11,495 nucleotides of DNA from an uncultured Desulfomonile sp. (GTDB taxonomy: Bacteria; Desulfobacterota; Desulfomonilia; Desulfomonilales; Desulfomonilaceae): NCBI GenBank assembly GCA_903920415.1, contig CAIXMD010000085.1, positions 1 through 11,495 on the forward strand. The letters run 5' to 3'. Below the pieces are notes generated by a model that saw nothing but the letters and a program-made list of their open reading frames with translations, made no database searches and was not told where the DNA came from. Below, one piece after another: positions 1 to 6,942 of this stretch. How positions within the stretch are numbered: position 1 is the first letter of the stretch; every line of letters begins with the position of its first letter. The translations under genes and the position numbers were made by a program.

Positions 1-1
1 C

Positions 2-283
2 ATGTCCAAAGCTGAACTTGTAGCCAGGATTGCGGAAAAAGCAGGCATCACAAAGAAGTCTGCCCAAGCGGCCCTGGGTGCACTCGTAAGTGCAATTCAC
101 GAATCTCTTAAGAAAGCCGATGGGAAAATACGCATCTCCGACATCGGTACATTTAAGGTTGTTCAAAGAAATTCCCGCAAAGGAGTTAATCCTAGAACCG
201 GGAAAAGTATAACAATTCCAGCAGGCAAAGTCCCACGCTTCACATCTGCGAAAGCACTCAAAGACTCGGTTAAAAGAGCTTAG
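2..283 (+). CDS. HU-family nucleoid DNA-binding protein
   Basis: This 93-residue protein has the usual length of an HU/IHF subunit. Such proteins dimerise, bind the minor groove and bend DNA, compacting the nucleoid and assisting recombination, replication and transcription. The N-terminal helical dimerisation part spans roughly residues 1-40 (begins MSKAELVARI). The conserved sheet motif GKIRISDIGTF is at 41-51. The DNA-clasping arm is at about 55-75, with the motif NPRTGK and the intercalating-type proline at residue 64. The tail motif KVPRFTSAKALK (76-87) is typical. The arm reads GVNPRTG where most HU proteins have GRNPRTG, so one arm arginine is replaced by valine. The ATG at base 2 fits the family N-terminus, but its ribosome binding site lies outside the window. 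A second HU-like gene follows 25 nt downstream, probably co-transcribed. Family assignment is secure; HU versus IHF-like role is not. Confidence 0.93.
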   Translation: MSKAELVARIAEKAGITKKSAQAALGALVSAIHESLKKADGKIRISDIGTFKVVQRNSRKGVNPRTGKSITIPAGKVPRFTSAKALKDSVKRA

Positions 284-308
284 TCCAGCTTTTATACAGG
301 AATGCAAC

Positions 309-590
309 ATGAACAAATCAGATCTCATTGTGTCAGTGGCCAAGGAAGCGGAGCTTCCTTTGAGGAAGGCAGAGGAAATTGTCAATCTTGTTTTTGATAC
401 CATGTCCAAGGCTCTTGTCGATGGGGATAGAATCGAAATCCGCGGCTTCGGATCATTTATGGTCAAAGAGTATAAAGGCTACACGGGCAGAAATCCAAAG
501 ACAGGGCAACAAATTTCAGTGACCGACAAGAAACTTCCTTTCTTTAAGACAGGTAAGGAGCTGAAGGAGAAGGTCGACTCGACCGAATAA
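309..590 (+). CDS. HU/IHF-family DNA-binding protein, IHF-beta-like
   Basis: This is a second 93-residue member of the HU/IHF family, clearly diverged from its upstream neighbour. It begins MNKSDLIVSV and carries RIEIRGFGSF at 41-50, the arm motif GRNPKTG at 60-66 (proline 63) and the tail LPFFKTGKELKEKV at 76-89. The FGSF and PFFKxGKELKEKV patterns resemble IHF beta subunits and their deltaproteobacterial homologues more than classic HU. The protein should dimerise, with itself or perhaps with the upstream paralogue, and bend DNA. AGGAA at 298-302 lies 6 nt before the ATG, and the 25-nt gap to the first gene suggests one transcript. A perfect hairpin follows 10 nt after the stop. Whether it binds specific sites like IHF cannot be read from the sequence. 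Confidence 0.92.
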   Translation: MNKSDLIVSVAKEAELPLRKAEEIVNLVFDTMSKALVDGDRIEIRGFGSFMVKEYKGYTGRNPKTGQQISVTDKKLPFFKTGKELKEKVDSTE

Positions 591-600
591 TCAGATCAAA

Positions 601-636
601 GTTCTCCCGGCAACAAATATCTGTTGCCGGGAGAAC
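601..636 (+). terminator. Perfect 15-bp hairpin, probable terminator of the HU pair
   Basis: Arms at 601-615 and 622-636 are exact reverse complements (15 bp, with a GC-rich CTCCCGGC core) around the 6-nt loop AATATC. It starts 10 nt after the stop codon of the second HU-like gene. No T-run follows (next bases are TCCTCTACC), so it is not a canonical intrinsic terminator. It may terminate weakly or with Rho, or protect the 3' end of the mRNA. Confidence 0.6.
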
Positions 637-687
637 TCCTCTACCGGCAATCGTAGATACGGGTAATATTGTTGGGTGAGCCGGATC

Positions 688-715
688 TTGTCTTGTCTCG
701 GGGGGATATTATTAT
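688..715 (+). promoter_or_regulatory. Possible sigma70-type promoter before the liv operon
   Basis: TTGTCT at 688-693 and TATTAT at 710-715 are separated by 16 nt and resemble -35 and -10 boxes. They lie in the only non-coding gap between the HU hairpin and the binding-protein gene, where a liv promoter is expected. TTGTCT occurs again at 693-698 and TATTAT at 707-712, so the exact pairing is ambiguous. This rests on pattern alone and spacing is slightly short. Confidence 0.3.
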
Positions 716-889
716 TGCCCCACAAATCTTTTCATTTGAAACAACATTTATGAGATATTAGGAGATACGGACTCTAGGGGGAGGAGTGCGATGGCGCTGG
801 ACCTCGGCTATGGGTGCTTTCCATGTCGGAATGGTCATCTTGAAACGAGCCATATTTCTCAGAAGAGAGGTCTTAAAGGAGGTAGAAGG

Positions 890-2146
890 ATGCTTAGACA
901 CAAGTATGTCGTAGTCATTCTCGTCGTTTTATTGGCGCTGTTCCAGGTGCCTTTTTCACTTGGCGCGGATGAGAAAATCATTAAGATCGGGGCCATATAC
1001 CCCATGACCGGTCGGCCCGGGCTGTACGGCCTGGATTCAGTTGATGCTGCGGAAATGGCAATGGAAGAGATAAATTCCAAAGGAGGAGTGGCCGGGTATA
1101 AGCTGGAACTGCTCAATACCGACAGTAAGCTGAAGCCGGATTATTCTGTGAGAGTTGCCAAACGCTACATAGACGAGGACAAGGTCCACTTCCTATTCGG
1201 GGTAGTGAGTTCCGGAGTGGGATTAGCAGTGACCGAGGTCTCGAAGCAGAACAAGAAAATCTTTATTGGAACAGATCATGCTTCCACCAGGTTGACTGTT
1301 GATGCTTTGCAACCATACTACTTTCGGGTTTCCAACAACACTTTCCAGTCAATGGCTGCAGGCGCTTTATACCTCAAGGAACTCAAACAGACCAAACCCT
1401 GGGAGACATTAGCTTACATCGGCCCGGATTACGCTTACGGTCACGACCAATGGGACGAGCTTAAATACAACCTGGACCGGTTTGGAGTGAAATACAAGGT
1501 CGTCGGCGAATACTGGCCGAAGCTCTCAGCTCCTGACTACACCCCGTTCATAACGTCTATCATGAATGACAAACCGGATATTTTGGTGTCCGGTTTCTGG
1601 GGTGGTGACACTGTGGCTTTTATCAAGCAGGCTCAGCCTTATGGTTTATTCGAAAAAACTCTCTACTTTCATCCGGACGCAGGGGGTAACTACGAGTTGA
1701 TGAGCGCCACGGGCAGCGAATTGCCCCTGGGTCTCGTTCTCGGCGCACGCCATCATCTAAACTGGCCTGAAACCGAACTTAACCGAACCTATGTCGACAA
1801 ATTTTACAAACGCACCGGACGGTATCCGTCGTACGCCGCCGAAGGGGCATACGCGGGAATTTATGCGATTGCCCAGGCCGTGGAGAAGGTAGGCAACCCT
1901 AATGATACCGAGGCGCTCGTAAAGGCTTTGGAAGGCATGAAGATAAAGCTTCCGGAAGATCCTGAAGGCTTCACATCTTACATCGATCCTGCAACCCATC
2001 AGATTGTCCAGGTTCAGGCAATAGGAGAAACCATAGCCAACGACAAATTCCCCCCTGCCAAGCGCATGCTGGGGAACTGGAAGGTATACAAGGCGGAGGA
2101 TCTGTTGCCACCCAAGGAATACATTGAGATGAAACGCAAGAAGTAA
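890..2146 (+). CDS. Branched-chain amino acid-type ABC transporter, periplasmic substrate-binding protein
   Basis: This is a 418-residue type I periplasmic binding protein of the LivJ-like family (Peripla_BP_6 type). It captures a ligand outside the membrane and delivers it to the LivHMGF complex. The start at 890 is chosen because residues 1-25 then form a classic signal peptide: MLRHK, a hydrophobic core (YVVVILVVLLALF), and a cleavage region around FSLGA/DEK. AAAGGAGG at 876-883 precedes that ATG. The mature protein opens with IKIGAIYPMTG (31-41), the family's first strand, followed by AAEMAMEEINSKGG. The frame is open upstream to an ATG at 791 with its own strong purine-rich stretch, which would add 33 residues before the signal peptide. 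Members of this family carry Leu/Ile/Val but also amides, urea, aromatic acids and short-chain compounds, so the substrate is undetermined. It heads the liv operon. Confidence 0.92.
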   Translation: MLRHKYVVVILVVLLALFQVPFSLGADEKIIKIGAIYPMTGRPGLYGLDSVDAAEMAMEEINSKGGVAGYKLELLNTDSKLKPDYSVRVAKRYIDEDKVHFLFGVVSSGVGLAVTEVSKQNKKIFIGTDHASTRLTVDALQPYYFRVSNNTFQSMAAGALYLKELKQTKPWETLAYIGPDYAYGHDQWDELKYNLDRFGVKYKVVGEYWPKLSAPDYTPFITSIMNDKPDILVSGFWGGDTVAFIKQAQPYGLFEKTLYFHPDAGGNYELMSATGSELPLGLVLGARHHLNWPETELNRTYVDKFYKRTGRYPSYAAEGAYAGIYAIAQAVEKVGNPNDTEALVKALEGMKIKLPEDPEGFTSYIDPATHQIVQVQAIGETIANDKFPPAKRMLGNWKVYKAEDLLPPKEYIEMKRKK

Positions 2147-2224
2147 CCGTGGAATTGATTAACCGGTAGAAGCCAAACAGTCTGTAGACGTGGAGCCTTT
2201 ACCTCCCTTGGGGAGCAAATTTCA

Positions 2225-3112
2225 ATGGACCCGTCTTTCATAATTGCGCAGCTTATAAGCGGTCTGACCATGGCCACCCTGCTGTTCCTGGTGGCCAGTG
2301 GACTTACCCTTATTTTCGGAGTAGGGAACGTCTTTAACTTCGCTCACGGGTCCTTCTATATGTTAGGCGCCTATCTGGCGTACCAGACAGTCTCCTCATG
2401 GCACACAAACTTTTGGGTGGCTACTTTTGCGGCTGCCTTAGGGGCAGGTATTCTGGGCATGATGGCCGAGTTTCTCTTTCTACGCCGCATTTATGGACGT
2501 TCAGAGGAGGGCGGTTTTCAGATACTCCTCACCTACTCCTTCATTCTCGTCATAGACGATCTGGTCAAGTTAGTCTGGGGCACGGAGTACAAGTCGCTTC
2601 TCAGGCCAGCCGGTTTTAGCGGTTCGGTGCATGTGGGAGGGCTCACCATACCCACTTACAACCTGGCCATTATAGCAATTGGCCTGATCGTGGTGGTTTT
2701 AGCCTGGCTGATACTTTCACGAACCCGCCCAGGGCGTATTGCGCGCGCCACTGCCATCGATAGAGAAATGATGAATGCCATGGGGGTAAACGTACCATTT
2801 ACCATGACCTTGGTATTCGGGATCGCTACTGCGCTGGGAGGCTTTGCAGGGGCCTTGGCCGCGCCGCTTCGCTCAGTGACTCCCGGCGCAGGTATAGAAG
2901 TAATCATCGATTCTCTTATTGTGGTGGTGATAGGCGGCATGGGCAACTTCTGGGGAGCCTGGCTAGGTGCCCTGATCTTAGGTGAAGTCAATGCCTTTGC
3001 AGTAGCGTTCGTACCGGAGTGGGCCTCTGTGTTCAGTTATCTGGTGATGGTCTTGACCCTGATTTTCAAGCCCGAGGGGCTATTCGCCGCCAGAGGGGTC
3101 AGGAAGGTGTAA
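2225..3112 (+). CDS. livH: Branched-chain amino acid-type ABC transporter permease, LivH family
   Basis: This 295-residue polytopic membrane protein is one of the two permeases that form the translocation channel of a liv-type importer. The LivH hallmark GLTLIFGV..NFAHGSFYMLGAY is at about 26-50. The conserved loop GGMGNFWGAWLGALILGE at about 237-254 is thought to contact the ATPases. The protein ends FKPEGLFAARGVRKV, typical of this permease. Several long hydrophobic stretches (about 5-35, 60-85, 145-165, 195-215, 265-282) fit the expected multi-span topology. GGGGAG at 2210-2215 lies 9 nt before the ATG. It sits 78 nt after the binding-protein gene and 3 nt before livM. The symbol is given by family and operon position; the substrate need not be leucine. 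Confidence 0.93.
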   Translation: MDPSFIIAQLISGLTMATLLFLVASGLTLIFGVGNVFNFAHGSFYMLGAYLAYQTVSSWHTNFWVATFAAALGAGILGMMAEFLFLRRIYGRSEEGGFQILLTYSFILVIDDLVKLVWGTEYKSLLRPAGFSGSVHVGGLTIPTYNLAIIAIGLIVVVLAWLILSRTRPGRIARATAIDREMMNAMGVNVPFTMTLVFGIATALGGFAGALAAPLRSVTPGAGIEVIIDSLIVVVIGGMGNFWGAWLGALILGEVNAFAVAFVPEWASVFSYLVMVLTLIFKPEGLFAARGVRKV

Positions 3113-3115
3113 GCC

Positions 3116-4078
3116 ATGGCGGATACCGGTCGATATAAGGATGTGACTTTTTGGGTCTTATTGCTCTTGATCTTCGGGTTGTTGCCGCTCGTCAAGACCT
3201 CCAGCTACCAGCTCATGTTAGCCAACCATATTCTCATCTGGGGCATGTTTGCCCTGGCCTTCAACATGCTGTTCGGTGTGACGGGCATGCTCTCATTCGG
3301 TCAAGCCCTTTACTATGGCCTAGGAGCGTACTCGGTCGGCATGATGGTAAAATACCTAGGCCAGTCGTGGTTCCTGCCGGGTATAGGATTAGGGCTTTTG
3401 CTGGCAGCATTACTTTCAGTCCTGGTGGGGCTTCTCATCATCCGTGTGAGCGGGGTATTCTTTACCGTGCTGACACTGGCTTTCGGACAATTGGCATGGC
3501 AGATCACATTCAGGTGGTATCACTTCACGGGAGGCGATGACGGAATTCAAGGGATAATACCACCTGGAATCTTGAGCGACCGAACAGTTTATTATTATTT
3601 CACCTTTGCAGCGGTGGTGATGTCCATCTGGTTCATGAGGCGTTTGGCCCGATCCCCTCTGGGTCTGACACTGCGCTGCATACGGCAGAATCCCGAGCGA
3701 GTGCATTTTCTGGGGCGGAGCGTCAGGCTCAACCAACTCGGCATCTACATGATTTCGTCAGTTTTATCAGCCCTGGCCGGGAGTCTCATGGCCGGGGTAG
3801 ACTACTCAATTCACACCAACATGCTGTACTGGACCACGTCGGGGGAAGTTATCCTGATGTCCGTACTTGGCGGCATCGGCCAGTCCTTCGGGCCTTTTAT
3901 AGGCGCGGCGGTAATTATTATCATCGAGGATGTGGTTGGGGCCAGGACGGAATACTGGTCGCTGATCATAGGGATTATCATGATGATCATGGTAATTTTG
4001 TTCCCCAGGGGACTGGTAGGCGAATTCCGCGCCCTCAGGACCCGCCTACGGTCGCTAACCGTCCAGAAGCGAGGTTGA
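3116..4078 (+). CDS. livM: Branched-chain amino acid-type ABC transporter permease, LivM family
   Basis: This 320-residue membrane protein is the second permease, partner of LivH. The family hallmark GVTGMLSFGQALYYGLGAY is at 54-72, and TGGDDGI (138-144) matches the TGGxDGI/L signature of LivM. The loop VLGGIGQSFGPFIGA (250-264) corresponds to the ATPase-facing segment in LivH. The C-terminus, FPRGLVGEFRALRTR, is cytoplasmic and basic, as is usual. AGGAAGG at 3101-3107 lies 8 nt before the ATG, inside the end of livH, so translation is probably coupled. The stop is one base from the livG start. Length is within the family range and no defects are visible. Confidence 0.93.
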   Translation: MADTGRYKDVTFWVLLLLIFGLLPLVKTSSYQLMLANHILIWGMFALAFNMLFGVTGMLSFGQALYYGLGAYSVGMMVKYLGQSWFLPGIGLGLLLAALLSVLVGLLIIRVSGVFFTVLTLAFGQLAWQITFRWYHFTGGDDGIQGIIPPGILSDRTVYYYFTFAAVVMSIWFMRRLARSPLGLTLRCIRQNPERVHFLGRSVRLNQLGIYMISSVLSALAGSLMAGVDYSIHTNMLYWTTSGEVILMSVLGGIGQSFGPFIGAAVIIIIEDVVGARTEYWSLIIGIIMMIMVILFPRGLVGEFRALRTRLRSLTVQKRG

Positions 4079-4079
4079 G

Positions 4080-4835
4080 ATGGATCCTGTTCTCATACTG
4101 GACGGATTGGAGAAAGCCTTTGGCGGCCTCCAGGTGACTTCGGCGATGAGTTTTTCAGTGGAACAGGGTCAGCTATCGGCCATTATCGGACCCAATGGGG
4201 CTGGTAAGACCACTCTGTTCAACCAGATCACCGGATATCTCAAGCCGGACAGAGGCCGCATTACTTTCTACGGCGAGGAGATAACCGGGCTCACAACAGA
4301 ACAGATAGTTGCTCGTGGGATGGGCCGGGCTTTTCAGATCACCTCGATTTTTCCAGAAGAGACCGTTCTTGACAACGTACGTGTGGCCTGCCTTTCAAAA
4401 CTCAATCAAACTCGAAGACCACTCAAGGCTGTTTCCAGCTTTAAAGAAGCTACGGACAAAGCCTACGCGATCCTGGAGAGCCTCGGCCTGAAGAACCACT
4501 CCGACCGTTTAGCGTTCGAGTTGGCCCACGGCGATCAAAAACTTCTGGATATTGGAATGGCTTTGGGTTTGGAGCCTAAACTGCTTCTCTTGGACGAGCC
4601 CACTTCAGGCATGTCCCCTGAGGAGCGCCAACTTACGCGCGATCTTATCAAGAAGCTGTGGAAGGAATTCAACCTCACCATGATGTTCATTGAGCATGAT
4701 ATGGACACAGTTTTCGGCATAGCTCAGGTCGTGCGCGTGCTGCATCAGGGGAGGCTCTTAGCAGAGGGGACTCCTGACGAAATTCATAACAATCCAGAGG
4801 TCATATCTGCTTATTTGGGAGAGGATCTCCAATGA
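4080..4835 (+). CDS. livG: Branched-chain amino acid-type ABC transporter ATP-binding protein, LivG family
   Basis: This 251-residue cytoplasmic ATPase is one of the two nucleotide-binding subunits that power the importer. The Walker A motif GPNGAGKTT is at 37-45, the Q-loop glutamine at 86 (RAFQITSIF), the signature region ELAHGDQKLLDI at 147-158, and Walker B LLLLDEP at 168-174 with catalytic Glu173. The switch histidine is at 206 (EHDMD). The signature reads AHGDQ rather than SGGQ, which is the normal LivG variant. A long insertion between Q-loop and signature (about 100-145) is also typical of LivG. GAGG at 4071-4074 precedes the start. The last four bases (ATGA) overlap the livF start, which indicates coupled translation. 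Confidence 0.94.
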   Translation: MDPVLILDGLEKAFGGLQVTSAMSFSVEQGQLSAIIGPNGAGKTTLFNQITGYLKPDRGRITFYGEEITGLTTEQIVARGMGRAFQITSIFPEETVLDNVRVACLSKLNQTRRPLKAVSSFKEATDKAYAILESLGLKNHSDRLAFELAHGDQKLLDIGMALGLEPKLLLLDEPTSGMSPEERQLTRDLIKKLWKEFNLTMMFIEHDMDTVFGIAQVVRVLHQGRLLAEGTPDEIHNNPEVISAYLGEDLQ

Positions 4836-5536
4836 GTGCCATTTTGGAGGCCGTAGATCTGAACACCTACTATGGCCGGAGCCATATTCTCTTCGACGTG
4901 AGCCTTTCCGTGGCATCGGGGGAGACCGTCTGTCTTATGGGGCGCAACGGGGCCGGCAAGACAACCACATTTCGTTCCATAATGGGGCTTAAGTCCACCA
5001 AGAGCGGCAAGATAGTTTTCAAAGGCAAAGATTGCACCAGGCAGCCAGCTTTTAGAATGGCCAGGATGGGGCTGGGCTACGTCCCCGAGGACCGGCGTAT
5101 ACTAGGATCCTTTACTGTCCGAGAAAACCTGGAATTGGGCAAGATACCCGGCAGGGGAGGGCGCTGGACCATGGCAAAGGTTCTTGAGCATTTCCCCACA
5201 ATGATTCACATGAAGGACCGGATGGGAGGTACTCTCTCAGGGGGTGAGCAACAGATGCTTACAATTGCCAGGGCTCTGATGGGAAATCCCGACGTGCTTG
5301 TACTGGATGAGCCTACCGAGGGACTGGCCCCGGTCATTGTCGCTGTACTGAGAGAACTGATAATGACTATCAAAGCAGAGCAGACCACGATCCTTCTCTC
5401 GGAGCAGAACATACGTTTCGCGATGGCTGTCTCCGATCGGGTCGTTGTCATTGACAAAGGCCATGTGGTGTACTCCGGCACCATGGAGGAGTTTAAAAGG
5501 GAAGAGACCGTGCAAAAAAAATATCTTGCGGTCTAG
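4832..5536 (+). CDS. livF: Branched-chain amino acid-type ABC transporter ATP-binding protein, LivF family
   Basis: This 234-residue cytoplasmic ATPase pairs with LivG. Walker A GRNGAGKTT is at 37-45, the signature LSGGEQQML at 135-143, and Walker B VLVLDEP at 155-161 with Glu160. GYVPEDRRI (82-90) occupies the Q-loop position, where LivF proteins commonly have VPE(G/D)R. The H-loop reads SEQN (190-193) instead of containing histidine, again a LivF habit rather than a defect. The start codon overlaps the livG stop (ATGA), and GGGAGAGGA just upstream can serve as ribosome binding site. It is the last transport gene; the alcohol dehydrogenase gene begins 41 nt after its stop. Confidence 0.94.
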   Translation: MSAILEAVDLNTYYGRSHILFDVSLSVASGETVCLMGRNGAGKTTTFRSIMGLKSTKSGKIVFKGKDCTRQPAFRMARMGLGYVPEDRRILGSFTVRENLELGKIPGRGGRWTMAKVLEHFPTMIHMKDRMGGTLSGGEQQMLTIARALMGNPDVLVLDEPTEGLAPVIVAVLRELIMTIKAEQTTILLSEQNIRFAMAVSDRVVVIDKGHVVYSGTMEEFKREETVQKKYLAV

Positions 5537-5577
5537 ATCGGCTTCTGACGAGAAGAAATTCAGGAAGGTGAACGGTG

Positions 5578-6735
5578 ATGGATAGTATTAAGATTTTTCA
5601 GACCGTGAAACGAATTGTGATGGGATGCGGTTCGATAAAACGGATCGCGGACGAAATGAAACGTCTTGGTTGCAAGAAGGTCATGGTCATAACCGATCCC
5701 GGCCTTGTCCGCACGGGGATTGTGGGGCAAATAGAGGATCTATTGGACAAAGGCGGCATCTCGGTAACCCGATTCGACGAGGTAGAGCCCGATCCACCTT
5801 ACGATGTTGCTACCCGTGCTGCGGAAAAAACCAAACAGGCTGGGGTTGATATTATCCTCGGCATAGGCGGCGGCTCATCTCTGGATATTGCGAAAGCAGC
5901 CTCCGTGCTGGTAACCAACGCAGGTTCGGTTGAAACATTTTTCGGTATTGACATGGTTCCCGGGCCGGGGCTTCCCATGATCTTGGTCCCGACCACGGCG
6001 GGCACCGGAAGCGAGGTCACCCCTATAGCTATCCTGTCGGATTACGGGGAGAAGCTCAAAAAGGGTATTGTAAGCCCACATCTTTTTCCTGCTGTCGCTA
6101 TTTTGGATCCTGAACTCACATTTGGTTTACCGGCAGCAGTGACTGCCGCAACCGGGATGGACGCTCTTATCCATGCAGTGGAGGCTTACACTTCCATCAA
6201 CGCCACGGCTTTCACGGACATGTTTTCAGTACAAGCCATGAGCCTGATCTTCCCAAACATAAGGACAGCTTATGCAAACGGGCTCAACGTGGAGGCTCGT
6301 TCCAAAATGCTCGAGGGTAGTATGCTTGCAGGGATGGCCTTTGCCAACGCCGGCGTGACCGCCGTTCACGCATTTGCCTACCCTATTGGAGCGGAATTCC
6401 ACATACCCCACGGGGTAGCCAACAGCATAATGCTTGGGCCGGTAATGGAATTTAACATGCTGGGGAATTTACCCAAATTTGCGTACATGGCCGAGGTCTT
6501 CGGTGAAGAAACCGGCGGTTATAGTGACCGAGAAGCTGCTGAAATTGCGGTGGAGGCCCTCTGTACTCTGGCGAGTGATCTCAAGGTCCCGAGCAATCTT
6601 AGTCAGTTCGGGGTTCAGGAAAAGGACATTCCAGCCCTGGCTGCTGGAGTGATGAAGGTTACCCGGCTTCTGGCCAATAATCCCCGTGAGCTGAAGCTTG
6701 AGGATGCAGAGGAAATCTATCATCGCGTACTTTAA
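5578..6735 (+). CDS. Iron-containing alcohol dehydrogenase (group III, Fe-ADH family)
   Basis: This 385-residue cytoplasmic enzyme belongs to the iron-activated NAD(P)-dependent alcohol dehydrogenases (relatives: FucO, DhaT, AdhB, YqhD). It interconverts a primary or secondary alcohol and its carbonyl. The nucleotide-binding motif GIGGGSSLDIAK is at 95-106 and PTTAGTGSEVTP at 138-149. The four expected metal ligands are all visible: Asp195 and His199 (GMDALIHAVEAY), His264 (VHAFAYPIG) and His278 (HIPHGVANSIML). Length matches the family. The ATG at 5578 is preferred over the adjoining in-frame GTG at 5575 because AGGAAGG at 5562-5568 is then better spaced (9 nt). The 41-nt gap from livF suggests co-transcription with the importer. 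With the AOR-family gene downstream it could form an alcohol-aldehyde-acid route, which is inference. The exact substrate cannot be told from these motifs. Confidence 0.93.
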   Translation: MDSIKIFQTVKRIVMGCGSIKRIADEMKRLGCKKVMVITDPGLVRTGIVGQIEDLLDKGGISVTRFDEVEPDPPYDVATRAAEKTKQAGVDIILGIGGGSSLDIAKAASVLVTNAGSVETFFGIDMVPGPGLPMILVPTTAGTGSEVTPIAILSDYGEKLKKGIVSPHLFPAVAILDPELTFGLPAAVTAATGMDALIHAVEAYTSINATAFTDMFSVQAMSLIFPNIRTAYANGLNVEARSKMLEGSMLAGMAFANAGVTAVHAFAYPIGAEFHIPHGVANSIMLGPVMEFNMLGNLPKFAYMAEVFGEETGGYSDREAAEIAVEALCTLASDLKVPSNLSQFGVQEKDIPALAAGVMKVTRLLANNPRELKLEDAEEIYHRVL

Positions 6736-6838
6736 ACAAGTCGATCGTTGAAAGACGACCGCCGAGCCGACTTTGAAATCGAATTCCCGACTGTGATTTG
6801 TAGCCTGTTAAATATCTTCAGTCGACCTGTAGGACTCA

Positions 6839-6875
6839 CGATTCTTTTTGGTAGCATTTACCGAGCGAAGAATCG
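6839..6875 (+). promoter_or_regulatory. Nested inverted repeat in the leader of the AOR gene
   Basis: CGATTCTT (6839-6846) and AAGAATCG (6868-6875) are exact reverse complements. Between them GGTA (6850-6853) pairs with TACC (6859-6862) around a 5-nt loop. The element lies about 70 nt before the AOR-family start codon in a 207-nt gap. It could be an operator or a leader RNA structure. I recognise no known riboswitch in it, and it may be coincidental. Confidence 0.3.
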
Positions 6876-6942
6876 CTGGGGTTATGTCGCTTGTCCCTGC
6901 GGTACTAAGAACGAACGCGTTTCGTAATAAGGAATTTGAGCC

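Noticed and set aside
701..720. GGGG ... CCCC pairing around the ATATTATTATTG stretch
   Set aside because: It is only four base pairs with a long AT loop. Chance is likely, and a promoter reading fits the spot better.
791..889. N-terminal extension of the binding protein as the true start
   Set aside because: It would place a typical signal peptide at residue 34, so 890 was taken as the start. It is kept only as a finding because its ribosome-binding stretch is strong.
5161..5536. Missing switch histidine in LivF (SEQN) considered as a defect
   Set aside because: LivF-family ATPases commonly have EQN at this position, so it is a family trait and not a mutation.
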